Assembly (NCBI RefSeq): GCF_000423545.1 | Contig: NZ_AUIE01000002.1 | Coordinates: forward strand, 310,001-374,000 | Reading direction: 5' to 3' | DNA from: Metapseudomonas resinovorans DSM 21078 | Lineage (GTDB): Bacteria > Pseudomonadota > Gammaproteobacteria > Pseudomonadales > Pseudomonadaceae | Length of the DNA: 64,000 nucleotides | Shown: piece by piece, positions 49,007 to 58,602 of the stretch | How the letters are laid out: every line of letters starts with the position of its first letter | Position numbering within the stretch: the stretch's first letter is position 1 | The notes under the pieces: generated by a model | The model's database searches: none | Told to the model about the DNA's origin: nothing | What the model saw: only the letters and a program-made list of their open reading frames with translations | Made by a program: the position numbers and the translations under genes

Positions 49007-49777
49007 GTGCAGTATAGCCAGCCCTGCTCAGCCTCACGGACGGCGCTCCTGAGCGCCTTCCGGCCCGGCCTGGTGCCCACCCTGGTGGTGCTGGCCATGC
49101 TGCCGGTGTTGCTCGGGCTGGGCTTCTGGCAGCTCGCGCGCGCGGAAGAGAAACGCCAGCTACTGGCTGCCGCCGATGCCCGCCGCCTCGCCTCGCCTGT
49201 CGCGATCGAACAGCTCCTCGCCAGTCCCGCTCCCGCCTACCTGCGTGTACGCCTGCGCGGCCATTTCGACGCGGCGCACAGCCTGTTTCTGGACAGCCGC
49301 ATCCGCGACGGCAAGGCCGGCATCGAGTTGCTGCAACCCTTTCAGGACAGCACGAGCGGGCAATGGCTCCTGGTCAACCGTGGCTGGCTGCCCTGGCCGG
49401 ACCGCCGCGTGGCGCCAGCCTTCACTACCCCCGCAGGCGAGCTGGAACTCGTTGCCTGGGCCTACGTGCCGCCGGGCGCTGCCTTCGAACTCAAGCACCT
49501 GGAAGCGAGCGGCTGGCCTCAACTGATCAACCAGGTGGATACCGCGGGTCTCTGGCAGCACCTCGGTCGCAGCGGCCTGCCCCTGGAGCTGCGCCTGGAA
49601 GAAGGCGCGGCGGCTTACCGCACTGACTGGGCGGTGGTCGCCATGGGGCCGGAAAAACACCTCGGCTACGCCGTGCAGTGGTTCGCCCTGGCGGCGGCCC
49701 TGTTCGGCCTTTTCATCTATTTCGGATTGCGCAAAGGACGGGAGAACAACAATGAACCCAGCACTCGCCATGCCTGA
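49007..49777 (+). CDS. SURF1-family oxidase assembly protein
   Basis: The 256-residue protein has a transmembrane helix near each end (about residues 22-42 and 222-240) around a periplasmic domain. The block LLGLGFWQLARAEEKRQLL and WLLVNRGWLP are SURF1 signatures. It helps insert heme a into subunit I. The GTG start at 49007 follows a G-rich Shine-Dalgarno; the true start could be slightly later. Confidence 0.9.
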   Translation: MQYSQPCSASRTALLSAFRPGLVPTLVVLAMLPVLLGLGFWQLARAEEKRQLLAAADARRLASPVAIEQLLASPAPAYLRVRLRGHFDAAHSLFLDSRIRDGKAGIELLQPFQDSTSGQWLLVNRGWLPWPDRRVAPAFTTPAGELELVAWAYVPPGAAFELKHLEASGWPQLINQVDTAGLWQHLGRSGLPLELRLEEGAAAYRTDWAVVAMGPEKHLGYAVQWFALAAALFGLFIYFGLRKGRENNNEPSTRHA

Positions 49778-50333
49778 GGCCGCACCGCCGCGCCGCCGTG
49801 GGCGGATTCAACTGCTGCTGATCCTGATGGTGGTGATCGGCCCGATGATGCTTGCCACGGCCATGTACAAGTTCAGCTTCTGGGTGCCGGAGGGCCGCAG
49901 CTATCACGGTGTCCTGATTGGCAATGGCCAGACGCTGGCCAACCTCGGCGTGCAGGACGCGGCGCCGCAGGAAACCTGGCAACTGCTGGTGACCGCTCCG
50001 GGCGGCTGCGAGGCCGATTGCCAGGCGTTGGTCTATGCCGCGCGGCAAATCCATATCGGCCTGGGTCGCGATGCCTCCCGCGCCAGCCACGCGCTGGCCG
50101 TTACCGGGTTGCCAGCGGATTACGCCGACAAGCTCAAGCAGGAGTACCCCCAGCTCAAGCGCTATGGCCTGGATGCCGGCGCCTACGGTAAGAGCACCGA
50201 GAACCTTGGCGGCGCCTTGCTGTGGATAGTCGACCCCCACGGCAATCTGGTCCTGCGCTACGACGGCACCACGAAGGGAAAGCAGATTCTCAACGACCTG
50301 CGCCACCTGCTGAAGCTGTCCAATATCGGTTGA
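49752..50333 (+). CDS. SCO-like membrane-anchored protein of the cox cluster
   Basis: The 193-residue protein has one N-terminal transmembrane helix (residues 20-40) and a periplasmic thioredoxin-like domain. A CEADC (Cx3C) motif sits where SCO proteins have CPDIC, and LLWIVDPHGNLVLRYDG is typical thioredoxin-fold sequence. A role in copper or thiol chemistry for the oxidase is likely but unproven. It overlaps surf1 by 26 bases (or 8 from an internal ATG). Confidence 0.78.
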   Translation: MNPALAMPEAAPPRRRGRIQLLLILMVVIGPMMLATAMYKFSFWVPEGRSYHGVLIGNGQTLANLGVQDAAPQETWQLLVTAPGGCEADCQALVYAARQIHIGLGRDASRASHALAVTGLPADYADKLKQEYPQLKRYGLDAGAYGKSTENLGGALLWIVDPHGNLVLRYDGTTKGKQILNDLRHLLKLSNIG

Positions 50334-50370
50334 ACGACCCCTTTCACTGGAAAGGTGAGGAGCGGTTGCT

Positions 50371-51417
50371 GTGGATAAGTACAAGAGCCTGCCCGGATTC
50401 CGCCTCGCGCTGTTCGCCATCCTGCTGGCGGTTGTGGTCGTGCTACTGGGCGCCTACACCCGCCTGACCCATGCCGGCCTCGGTTGCCCGGATTGGCCCG
50501 GCTGCTACGGCTTCATCGCCGTGCCGCAGACCGAAGCCCAGCTGGCCCATGCCGAAGCCAACTTCCCCCACGCGCCGGTGGAAGCCGACAAGGGCTGGAA
50601 CGAAATGGTCCACCGCTATTTCGCCGGTGCCCTGGGACTGGTGATCCTCGGCCTTGCCGTCCATGCCGTGCGCCAGCGTGGTCACGACGGACAGCCACTG
50701 AAGTTGCCGTTGCTGCTGGTGGGCGTGGTGATCGCACAGGCCGCGTTCGGCATGTGGACGGTGACCCTGCAGCTTTGGCCCCAGGTCGTCACCGCGCATC
50801 TGTTGGGCGGTTTCACCACCCTGTCACTGTTGTTGCTGCTCTGTCTGCGGCTGTCCAACGCTTTCCCCGCCCTCGAGCTGCCGTCCCGACTTCGGCGCTG
50901 GGCAGCCTTGGGGCTGGTACTGGTGATCGGGCAGATCGCGTTGGGCGGCTGGGTCAGCTCCAACTATGCAGCGGTAGCCTGCGTCGACCTGCCCACCTGC
51001 CACGGCGAGTGGTGGCCAGCGATGGACTTCGCCAATGGTTTCCACCTGACTCAGCACATCGGCCCCAACTACCTGGGCGGCCAGCTCGACAGCGACGCCC
51101 GCACCGCCATTCACATGACTCACCGCCTCGGTGCGCTGGTCGTGACCCTCGTGCTGCTGGGTGTTGCCTGGCAACTCCATCGCAATGGACTGTCGCGACT
51201 GGCCGGACTGCTGCTGGCGGCACTCTGCCTGCAGGTGGGGCTGGGCATCAGCAATGTGCTGTTCCATCTGCCGCTGCCGGTGGCGGTCGCCCACAACGGC
51301 GGTGGCGCCCTTTTGCTGCTGGTGTTGGTTTCAGTGAATTACCGGGTGCGTGCACCGGCGCCGGCCGCCGACACGTCCGCTACGGCTGCTCGGCATCACG
51401 CCGGCAAGCCTGCCTGA
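50371..51417 (+). CDS. ctaA: Heme A synthase (COX15/CtaA)
   Basis: The 348-residue membrane protein has eight helices in two homologous halves. It oxidises heme O to heme A. Family motifs include GAYTRLTHAGLGCPDWPGCYG and EMVHRYFAGALGLVILG (heme His), with the later MTHRLGALVVTL in the second half. The GTG start follows GAGGAGCGG. Next gene ctaB makes its substrate. Confidence 0.95.
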   Translation: MDKYKSLPGFRLALFAILLAVVVVLLGAYTRLTHAGLGCPDWPGCYGFIAVPQTEAQLAHAEANFPHAPVEADKGWNEMVHRYFAGALGLVILGLAVHAVRQRGHDGQPLKLPLLLVGVVIAQAAFGMWTVTLQLWPQVVTAHLLGGFTTLSLLLLLCLRLSNAFPALELPSRLRRWAALGLVLVIGQIALGGWVSSNYAAVACVDLPTCHGEWWPAMDFANGFHLTQHIGPNYLGGQLDSDARTAIHMTHRLGALVVTLVLLGVAWQLHRNGLSRLAGLLLAALCLQVGLGISNVLFHLPLPVAVAHNGGGALLLLVLVSVNYRVRAPAPAADTSATAARHHAGKPA

Positions 51418-51440
51418 ACACAAGAAGAAGGAGAGACGCC

Positions 51441-52346
51441 ATGGCCACTCTGCTCAGCCGAGGACACAGCCAGGCCCACGCCAGCTGGCGCGACTACCTG
51501 GAGCTGACCAAGCCCAAGGTAGTGGTGCTGATGCTGATCACCTCGCTGGTGGGCATGTTCCTCGCCACGCGCGCCGGCGTGCCCTGGACGGTGTTGCTGT
51601 TCGGCAACCTCGGCATCGGCCTCTGCGCGGGCGCAGCAGCGGCGGTCAACCATGTGGTGGACCGGCGCATCGATTCGATCATGGCGCGGACGCTGAAGCG
51701 CCCGGTGGTGAATGGGCGTGTCTCGCCGGTCGCGGCCCTGGCGTTCGCCTTCATCCTGGCGCTCGTCGGCCAGGCCCTGCTGCTGGCCTTCACCAACGAA
51801 CTGACGGCCTGGCTCACCCTGGCTTCGCTGGTGGGTTATGCGGTGCTCTACACCGGCTTCCTCAAGCGCGCCACGCCGCAGAACATCGTTATCGGCGGCC
51901 TGGCCGGCGCCGCACCGCCGCTCCTCGGCTGGGTAGCGGTCACCGGCCACCTGTCCGCCGAACCGCTGCTGCTGGTACTGATCATCTTCGCCTGGACCCC
52001 TCCGCACTTCTGGGCGCTCGCCATTCATCGCAAAGAGGAATACGCCAAGGCCGATATCCCGATGCTGCCGGTGACCCACGGTGAGCACTACACCAAGGTG
52101 CACATCCTGCTCTATACGCTGGTGATGTTCGCGGTGAGCCTGCTGCCCTATGCCATCCACATGAGCGGCGTGCTCTATCTGGTTTGCGCGGTGGCCCTGG
52201 GTGCGCGCTTCCTGCAATGGGCCTGGGTGCTGTACCGTGACAGCAGACCGCACGCCGCGATCAAGACCTTCAAGTACTCTATCGCCTACCTCTTCCTGCT
52301 GTTCATCGCCCTGCTGGTGGACCACTACCTGATGCTGAACCTATGA
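51441..52346 (+). CDS. ctaB: Protoheme IX farnesyltransferase (heme O synthase)
   Basis: The 301-residue UbiA-type prenyltransferase has about nine helices. It adds farnesyl to heme B. The Mg-binding motif is NHVVDRRIDSIMARTLKRP, and YTGFLKRATPQNIVIGG and PPHFWALAI are family blocks. A good Shine-Dalgarno (AAGGAGA) precedes the ATG at 51441. It overlaps the SCO gene by four bases. Confidence 0.96.
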   Translation: MATLLSRGHSQAHASWRDYLELTKPKVVVLMLITSLVGMFLATRAGVPWTVLLFGNLGIGLCAGAAAAVNHVVDRRIDSIMARTLKRPVVNGRVSPVAALAFAFILALVGQALLLAFTNELTAWLTLASLVGYAVLYTGFLKRATPQNIVIGGLAGAAPPLLGWVAVTGHLSAEPLLLVLIIFAWTPPHFWALAIHRKEEYAKADIPMLPVTHGEHYTKVHILLYTLVMFAVSLLPYAIHMSGVLYLVCAVALGARFLQWAWVLYRDSRPHAAIKTFKYSIAYLFLLFIALLVDHYLMLNL

Positions 52347-52978
52347 CCCGAATCCAGAAAACCGTCTTCGTCCTCGTCGCCCTGGTTGCCGTGGTGCTTG
52401 GCCTCACCGTGCACAAAGTCCTGACCGGCCAGGCTCAGGCCGACCCGACCAAATTGCTCGATGCCGGCATCGTCCTGCTGCCGCAGAGCCGCACCCTGCC
52501 GGAACTGGAAATGACCAACCAGGACGGCGAAAAGATGCGCGTCGACCAGTTCAAGGACAAGTGGAGCCTGGTGTTCTTCGGCTACACCTTCTGCCCGGAC
52601 ATCTGCCCCACCACGCTGGCGCAAATGCGCGAACTCAAGGGCCTGCTGCCGGAGGAGGCGCGCAACAACCTGCAGATCATCCTCGTCAGCGTCGACCCCT
52701 ACCGCGACACGCCGCAGCAGCTCAAGCAGTACCTGGGCTACTTTGACCCGGCCTTCATCGGCCTGACCGCCGACCTGCCGACCCTGCAGAAACTCTCCAA
52801 TGCGGTAAGCATCCCCTTCATCCCGGCTGACACCAGCAAGGAAAACTACACCGTGGACCACAGTGGCAACCTGGTGGTCCTGGGCCCGGACGGCACCCAG
52901 CGTGGTTTCATCCGCTCGCCGCTGAACAACCAGAAGCTCAAGGAGCAACTGCCGGGGCTGGTGACGCCGAAGGGCTGA
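52343..52978 (+). CDS. SCO1/SenC copper chaperone
   Basis: The 211-residue protein has an N-terminal transmembrane anchor and a thioredoxin-like domain with the copper motif CPDIC in FFGYTFCPDICPTTLAQMR and a later His in YTVDHSGNLVV. It loads the CuA site of subunit II. It is the last gene of the cox cluster, translationally coupled to ctaB. Confidence 0.95.
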   Translation: MTRIQKTVFVLVALVAVVLGLTVHKVLTGQAQADPTKLLDAGIVLLPQSRTLPELEMTNQDGEKMRVDQFKDKWSLVFFGYTFCPDICPTTLAQMRELKGLLPEEARNNLQIILVSVDPYRDTPQQLKQYLGYFDPAFIGLTADLPTLQKLSNAVSIPFIPADTSKENYTVDHSGNLVVLGPDGTQRGFIRSPLNNQKLKEQLPGLVTPKG

Positions 52979-53003
52979 GCTCGGGACCGCTTCGCAGCCC
53001 TTG

Positions 53004-53172
53004 GCGAATGAATTGGCTATGTCTGCGTTAGCTGTTACGAGAGATCTACCATCGGGCCAAGAGCCTTGTAGGAGCTGGCTTGCCAGCGAAACGGGGCCAT
53101 TCGCTGGCAAGCCAGCTCCTACGGACCATGCGCTGCTTGCAACACGTCATGCAGACATAGCGAATGAGTTCG
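53004..53172. repeat. Composite inverted-repeat element, copy C
   Basis: Outer arms at 53004-53037 and 53139-53172 share GGCTATGTCTGCGTTAGC with copies A and B; the right arm is more diverged. Inside lies a REPIN: TGTAGGAGCTGGCTTGCCAG from 53067 and its inverse ending about 53123. The outer edges also carry half-sites of the GGCGAATGAATT / TTCGCCCCTAC family seen at 23961. It fills the gap after the SCO gene. Confidence 0.75.
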
Positions 53173-53212
53173 CCCCTACAGTTGGTGCTGCCCACGGATA
53201 CCTCGACACCCA

Positions 53213-53246
53213 CAAAAAAGCCCGCTCAATCGAGCGGGCTTTTTCA
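53213..53246 (-). terminator. Terminator of the metNIQ operon
   Basis: AAAGCCCGCTC and GAGCGGGCTTT form an eleven-base-pair stem with an AATC loop, flanked by A and T runs. It would work in both directions, ending metQ on the minus strand. Confidence 0.88.
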
Positions 53247-53261
53247 TTCAGCGCGAAGTGA

Positions 53262-54038
53262 TCAGAACGCCGGCACCACGGCGCCTTTGTACTTCTCCTC
53301 GATGAACTTCTTCACCTCGGGGCTGTTCAGGGCCTTGGCCAGTTTCTGCATGTCGGCGCTGGCCTTGTTGTCCTCGCGGGCAACCAGGATGTTCACGTAG
53401 GGCGAGTCGCTACCTTCGATCACCAGGGCGTCCTTGGTGGGGTTCAGCTTGGCTTCCAGGGCGTAGTTGGTGTTGATCAGCGCCAGGTCAACCTGATTCA
53501 GCACGCGCGGCAGGGTCGCGGCTTCGAGCTCGCGCACCTTGATGCCCTTCGGGTTCTCGAGGATGTCCTTCGGGGTGGCGGTGATGCTGGTGTTGTCCTT
53601 CAGCTTGATCACGCCGGCCTTGTCCAGCAGCAGCAGGGCACGGCCGCCGTTGGTGGCGTCGTTGGGGATGACCACCTGGGCGCCTTCGGGCAGTTCGGCC
53701 AGGGATTTCACCTTGCTGGAGTAAGCGCCGAAGGGCTCGACGTGCACGCCCACCACGGACACCAGTTTCACCTTGGTCTGACGGGCCTTGTTGAACTCGT
53801 CGAGGTAGGGCTGATGCTGGAAGAAGTTGGCGTCCAGGCGGCCTTCGGCGACCTGTACGTTGGGCTGCACATAGTCGGTGAAGACTTTCACCTGCAGGTC
53901 CACGCCTTCTTTGGCCAGCTGTGGCTTGATGAACTCGAGGATCTCTGCGTGGGGCACCGGGGTGGCGGCGACTTTCAGGGTGTCGGCCTGGGCGGAGAGG
54001 GCGGTCAGGGCGGCGAACGCCACCAGCAGTTTCTTCAT
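53262..54038 (-). CDS. metQ: D-methionine ABC transporter substrate-binding protein
   Basis: The 258-residue NlpA-family binding protein captures methionine in the periplasm. A signal peptide (LLVAFAALTALSAQAD) lacks an obvious lipobox Cys, so it may be soluble. Family blocks are TLKVAATPVPHAEILEF, NFFQHQPYLDEFN and VVIPNDATNGGRALLLL. The start MKKLLVAF has AAGGAG. Last gene of metN-metI-metQ. Confidence 0.93.
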   Translation of the reverse strand: MKKLLVAFAALTALSAQADTLKVAATPVPHAEILEFIKPQLAKEGVDLQVKVFTDYVQPNVQVAEGRLDANFFQHQPYLDEFNKARQTKVKLVSVVGVHVEPFGAYSSKVKSLAELPEGAQVVIPNDATNGGRALLLLDKAGVIKLKDNTSITATPKDILENPKGIKVRELEAATLPRVLNQVDLALINTNYALEAKLNPTKDALVIEGSDSPYVNILVAREDNKASADMQKLAKALNSPEVKKFIEEKYKGAVVPAF

Positions 54039-54090
54039 GAGCGGCTCCTTGTGGGAAGTCATTTGGCGGCGCGGTCGGCGCCGGCCTGGG

Positions 54091-54756
54091 TCATTTACGA
54101 GAGAAGTGCACCACCAGCTTGTCGCCGACGGTTTGCAGGATTTGTACGAGTACCAGCAGCAGGATCACGGTGACGACCATCACGTCGGTCTGGAAACGCT
54201 GGTAGCCGAAGCGGATGGCCAGGTCGCCCAGGCCGCCCGCGCCCACCACACCCGCCATCGCGGTGTAGGACACCAGGGTGATGGCCGTGACGGTAATGGC
54301 GGCGAAGATTCCCGGCCGCGCTTCCGGTAGCAGCGCGTTGACGATGATCTGCCGGGTGGTGGCGCCCATCGCCTGGGTCGCTTCGAGGATGCCGCGGTCC
54401 ACCTCGCGCAGGGCGGTTTCCACCAGGCGCGCGAAGAACGGTGTGGCACCGACCACCAGCGGCGGGATGGCGCCGGCGACGCCCAGGGAGGTGCCGGTGA
54501 TGAACACGGTGAAGGGAATCATCACGATCAGCAGGATGATGAAGGGCAGCGAGCGCAGCACGTTGACGAGCAGCGACAGCAGGCCGTACACGGCTTTCTG
54601 TTCGAACAGCTGGCGCGGGCCGGTGAGGAACAGCAGCACGCCCAGCGGCAGGCCGAGCAGCACGGTGAACAGCAGCGAGCCGCCCAGCATCAGGAAGGTG
54701 TCGACGGTGGCGAGCCAGATTTCGTACCAGTCGATATTGGCGAGCAAGGCGTCCAT
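54091..54756 (-). CDS. metI: D-methionine ABC transporter permease
   Basis: The 221-residue permease has about five helices, starting with MLGGSLLFTVLLGLPLGVLL. It has the coupling sequence ATQAMGATTRQIIVNALLPEA (partly quoted). It forms the membrane channel for methionine import. Its start overlaps the metN stop by one base (TGATG). Confidence 0.95.
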   Translation of the reverse strand: MDALLANIDWYEIWLATVDTFLMLGGSLLFTVLLGLPLGVLLFLTGPRQLFEQKAVYGLLSLLVNVLRSLPFIILLIVMIPFTVFITGTSLGVAGAIPPLVVGATPFFARLVETALREVDRGILEATQAMGATTRQIIVNALLPEARPGIFAAITVTAITLVSYTAMAGVVGAGGLGDLAIRFGYQRFQTDVMVVTVILLLVLVQILQTVGDKLVVHFSRK

Positions 54757-55763
54757 CAGCGCAGGATCTCCAGGTGCACGTCGGCCTCGCGGAAGCAGAC
54801 GAGCGCGGCGTCAATGTCGCCGCCGGTCAGGGCCAGGGTCAGCTGGCCATAGGGGGTGTCCTTGATGCGGTCGATGCGCCCGGCAAGGATGCTGTAGTCA
54901 ACGCCGGTCTGGCGCGCGACGGTGCCCAGCAGCGGGGAGTAGGTCGCTTCGCCGCGGAAGGTCAGGCGCAGGATGCGGCCGGCGACGTGGGCGAAGTCAT
55001 CGCGCTGCTCACCCTCGTCCACTTGCTCGTCCTCGAGCACGAAGCGCTGGGTGGTGGCGTGTCGGGGATGCAGGAACACATCGGCCACCGCACCTTGCTC
55101 GACGATCACGCCACCATCCATGACTGCCACGCGGTCGCAGACCCGACGGATTACATCCATCTCGTGGGTGATGAGGACGATGGTGAGTTTCAGTTCACGG
55201 TTGATCTCGGCCAGCAGCTGCAAAACCGAGGCAGTGGTCTGCGGGTCGAGGGCGCTGGTGGCTTCGTCGCAGAGCAGGATCTTCGGCTGGGTAGCCAGCG
55301 CGCGGGCGATGCCGACGCGCTGCTTCTGGCCGCCGGAAAGCTGTGCCGGGTACTTGCGCGCATGGTCGCTGAGGCCGACGCGGGCGAGCAGTTCGGCAAC
55401 GCGGCGATCGATCTCGCTGCGCGACAGTTCGCCGGCCAGCTTGAGTGGCAGGGCGACGTTATCGGCCACGGTCTTGGACGACAGCAGGTTGAAGTGCTGG
55501 AAGATCATCCCTACGCGCTGACGGAAGCGGCGCAGGCCTTCGCTGTCGAGGGCGGTGATGTCTTCGCCATCGATGACGATGCGACCGCCGGAGGGCTCTT
55601 CCAGGCGGTTGATCAAGCGCAGCAGGGTGCTCTTGCCGGCGCCCGAATGGCCGATCAGGCCGAACACTTCGCCACTCTGGATGGCCAGGTCGGTCGGCTG
55701 CAGGGCTGGGATTTCGCGGCCTTCGACGCGGTACGCCTTGTGGACGTTATGAAATTCGATCAC
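54756..55763 (-). CDS. metN: D-methionine ABC transporter ATPase
   Basis: The 335-residue ATPase has Walker [10 protein letters not shown], signature [16 protein letters not shown] and Walker [15 protein letters not shown]-terminal NIL domain (about residues 260-335, [20 protein letters not shown]) senses intracellular methionine for trans-inhibition. First gene of the operon; the 164-base upstream gap shows no S-box riboswitch that I can see. Confidence 0.96.
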   Translation of the reverse strand: MIEFHNVHKAYRVEGREIPALQPTDLAIQSGEVFGLIGHSGAGKSTLLRLINRLEEPSGGRIVIDGEDITALDSEGLRRFRQRVGMIFQHFNLLSSKTVADNVALPLKLAGELSRSEIDRRVAELLARVGLSDHARKYPAQLSGGQKQRVGIARALATQPKILLCDEATSALDPQTTASVLQLLAEINRELKLTIVLITHEMDVIRRVCDRVAVMDGGVIVEQGAVADVFLHPRHATTQRFVLEDEQVDEGEQRDDFAHVAGRILRLTFRGEATYSPLLGTVARQTGVDYSILAGRIDRIKDTPYGQLTLALTGGDIDAALVCFREADVHLEILR

Positions 55764-55927
55764 TGCGGAAACCTTGTGGGTTCGTCGTTAGCCGGATCGG
55801 CTAAAAACCGGCAAGTTTACCTGTTGGTACATAGGCACAGAAAATCTTTCTGGACCTATGGCTATAGCAATAGGGAATAAGCGACAGGCGGATCTTCTGC
55901 AGTCTAGTCGCCACCCCGCAGGGGCGT

Positions 55928-56773
55928 TCAGTGGCGGGGGCTGAGTACCAGGCGAGGTACCTGATCGGGCTTCAGGGCCTGGCTGTACTGCGCCTTGAAG
56001 CCGGGGTCGAGTTTCTTCACCCGTGCCGACAACAGGGCGGCGACCCAGGGGTAGTCCTTGGCCTCGCGCACCTGAATCTGCACGGCACAATCGTGGGCGA
56101 CGATATCGGCGGCCACACCATCGAGCAGGCGACGCAGGTTCTCGTTGTCGTCACGGTCGAGTTGCGGCATTTCCACCAGCGGCGTCAGGGCGCGCAGCGG
56201 CTTGGCGGCCTGGACGACGGGTTTCTCACCCTCGGGGGCGTTGGGCAGTGTGGTGTTCGCCTGGATGGCGGCGGCCTGGCGCTCGGCGGCTTCGCGCAGT
56301 TGGCGGGCCTGCTCCAGGCGTGCCGCATTTTCCTTGGCGGTTGCGGCCTCGGCGGCGCGACGGGTTTGCTCGGCACGGGCTTCGGCCGCTTCACGGGCCT
56401 TGTCGAGGGCACCGTCCAGGCCGGTGGCCAAGGCGGGGGCCTGGGGCAGCAGGCTGCGGGCATGGCTGAGCGCCTTGGCGGCAGTGTCCAGGTCGCCTTG
56501 CTGCAGTGCGGCCTGGCCGCGCTTCAGCCAGGCTTCGGCAAGCTGACGCTGGTATTGCTCAAGGCGAGTATCGCCAGCGGCGGTGCTTTCCAGGCCCTTG
56601 AGGCGGCCTTCGGCCTCGGTGAGCTTGCCTTCGGACAGGTCCTGGTCAAGTTGGCGGAAGCTGCTAACCAGTTCGTCCGTTGGTACGTCGGCCACTTGCT
56701 GGACGGTCTGGCAGGCAGCCAACAGCAGGGAAAAGGCGACAACGGGCAGGCAACGAGTGGCGAACAGCTTCAT
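55928..56773 (-). CDS. Uncharacterised lipoprotein with coiled-coil region
   Basis: The 281-residue protein has a lipobox LLAAC (Cys about residue 21). A helical TPR-like segment follows (residues 35-120, WLKRGQAALQQGDLDTAAKA), then an Ala/Arg/Glu-rich coiled coil (about 125-170). The C-terminus contains AHDCAVQIQVREAKDYPW. The start MKLFATRCLPVV is chosen because it opens the signal peptide. It corresponds to PA5502. Function unknown. Confidence 0.8.
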   Translation of the reverse strand: MKLFATRCLPVVAFSLLLAACQTVQQVADVPTDELVSSFRQLDQDLSEGKLTEAEGRLKGLESTAAGDTRLEQYQRQLAEAWLKRGQAALQQGDLDTAAKALSHARSLLPQAPALATGLDGALDKAREAAEARAEQTRRAAEAATAKENAARLEQARQLREAAERQAAAIQANTTLPNAPEGEKPVVQAAKPLRALTPLVEMPQLDRDDNENLRRLLDGVAADIVAHDCAVQIQVREAKDYPWVAALLSARVKKLDPGFKAQYSQALKPDQVPRLVLSPRH

Positions 56774-56973
56774 TCCGGCGGGTCTCTGATTGCTCAAAAA
56801 ACGCGCGATTCTACACGGCGGCACTGTTCAGGACAAAAAGTAGGGGCAAATCGGCCGCGAGGATGGCATTTCTGGAGGCATCTGACCGGCCTTGCGGACC
56901 TTTCGCGGCTCCTGTCCGGCCCGGAGTTGCTGCAAGATGGCTGGCCATAACGACAGGAACGGCGAGGAGTGCC

Positions 56974-58602
56974 ATGTACCCAGTCCACCAGGAGTTCGAC
57001 TACCTCATCGTCGGCGCCGGCCCGGCCGGTTGCCTGTTGGCCAATCGGCTCTCGGCCGATCCAAGCGTGCGCGTATTGCTGCTGGAGGCTGGCGGTCGCG
57101 ACAGCTATCCCTGGATTCATATCCCGGTCGGCTACCTCTATTGCATCGGCAACCCGCGCACGGACTGGTGCTTTCGCACTGAGGCAGAGCCCGGCCTGCA
57201 CGGCCGCAGCCTGGGCTACCCGCGTGGTCGGGTGCTGGGCGGCAGTTCCTCGATCAACGGGATGATCTACATGCGCGGCCAGGCAGCCGACTACGACCGC
57301 TGGGCCGAGCTGGGCAATCCGGGCTGGGGCTGGGACGACGTGCTGCCATTGTTCCGCAAGAGCGAGAACCACTTCGCCGGCGCCAGTGAGTTCCACAACG
57401 ACACCGGCGAATGGCGAGTGGAGCGCCAGCGGCTGTCGTGGGAAATCCTCGATGCGTTCCGCCAGGCCGCCGGTGAATGCGGCATCGCCCCGGTGGAAGA
57501 CTTCAACACCGGCGACAACCAGGGCTGTGGCTATTTCCAGGTCAACCAACGCAGCGGCGTGCGCTGGAACGCATCCAAGGCTTTCCTGCGACCAGTCCTG
57601 CAGCGACCGAACCTGACGGTTCGGACGGGCGTCGAGGTGCATCGCCTGCTGCTGGAGCAAGGCCGCGCGGTGGGTGTGTCGGGACGCTGGGAGGGTCTGC
57701 AGCAGGAGTTTCGCGTGAGGCGAGAGGTGATTCTCTGTGCCGGAGCGGTCGGTTCGCCCATGCTGCTGCAACGTTCAGGGATCGGCCCCAGGCCATTGCT
57801 GGAGCGCCTCGGAGTCGGTGTGCGACATGAACTGGCCGGAGTGGGTGGCAACCTGCAGGACCACTTGCAGCTTCGGCTGATCTTCAAGGTGTCCGGTGTG
57901 CCGACCCTGAACCAGATGGCGGGCAGCCTGTGGGGCAAGCTGGGCATGGGGCTGCGTTATCTGGCCAGCCGCAGCGGGCCGCTGGCCATGGCGCCGAGCC
58001 AGTTGGGTGCCTTCGTTCGCTCAGGTCCGGAGCAGGCGCGGGCGAACCTCGAGTACCACGTGCAGCCGTTGTCCCTGGAGCGCTTCGGTGAGCCGCTGCA
58101 CCCCTTCCCCGCCTTCACCGCTTCGGTGTGCAACCTGCGTCCACGGAGTCGCGGTCGAGTGGATATCCGCTCCGTGGATTCCAAGGCTCCGCCGCTGATC
58201 CAGCCCAACTACCTGAGTCACGTCGAGGATCTGCGCGTGGCCGCCGACGCCATCCGCCTGACCCGGCGCATTGCAGCCGCACCGGCCCTGGCGCGCTATC
58301 GGCCGGAAGAGTACCTGCCAGGTTCGGCGCTGCAGAGCGAAAAGGAGCTGTATGAGGCGGCGGGCCAGATCGGCACCACCATCTTCCACCCGGTAGGCAC
58401 CTGCCGCATGGGTCAGGGGCGTGAGGCCGTGGTAGACGCCGAACTGAAGGTGCACGGGGTGCCGGGATTGCGCATCGCCGATGCCTCGGTGATGCCGGAG
58501 ATCGTCTCCGGCAACACCTGCTCACCGACGTTGATGATCGCGGAGAAGGCCGCGTCCCTGGTGCTTGCCGACCTCAGGCGCGCCGCGGCAGGGCAAAGCT
58601 GA
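56974..58602 (+). CDS. GMC-family FAD oxidoreductase (choline dehydrogenase-like)
   Basis: The 542-residue flavoenzyme has the FAD motif IVGAGPAGCLLANRLSADP near the N-terminus, GRVLGGSSSINGMIYMRG, and the C-terminal catalytic region FHPVGTCRMGQG with NTCSPTLMIAEKA. It is like choline or alcohol dehydrogenases; substrate unknown. GAGGAG precedes the ATG. It overlaps the convergent znuB by 29 bases and is not part of the zinc operon. Confidence 0.9.
   Translation: MYPVHQEFDYLIVGAGPAGCLLANRLSADPSVRVLLLEAGGRDSYPWIHIPVGYLYCIGNPRTDWCFRTEAEPGLHGRSLGYPRGRVLGGSSSINGMIYMRGQAADYDRWAELGNPGWGWDDVLPLFRKSENHFAGASEFHNDTGEWRVERQRLSWEILDAFRQAAGECGIAPVEDFNTGDNQGCGYFQVNQRSGVRWNASKAFLRPVLQRPNLTVRTGVEVHRLLLEQGRAVGVSGRWEGLQQEFRVRREVILCAGAVGSPMLLQRSGIGPRPLLERLGVGVRHELAGVGGNLQDHLQLRLIFKVSGVPTLNQMAGSLWGKLGMGLRYLASRSGPLAMAPSQLGAFVRSGPEQARANLEYHVQPLSLERFGEPLHPFPAFTASVCNLRPRSRGRVDIRSVDSKAPPLIQPNYLSHVEDLRVAADAIRLTRRIAAAPALARYRPEEYLPGSALQSEKELYEAAGQIGTTIFHPVGTCRMGQGREAVVDAELKVHGVPGLRIADASVMPEIVSGNTCSPTLMIAEKAASLVLADLRRAAAGQS

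Noticed and set aside
55764-55927. S-box (SAM) riboswitch before metN
   Set aside because: No characteristic S-box sequence or terminator could be recognised.
58574-58602. GMC oxidoreductase as part of the zinc operon
   Set aside because: It is convergent with znuB and only overlaps at the 3' ends, so it has a separate transcript.
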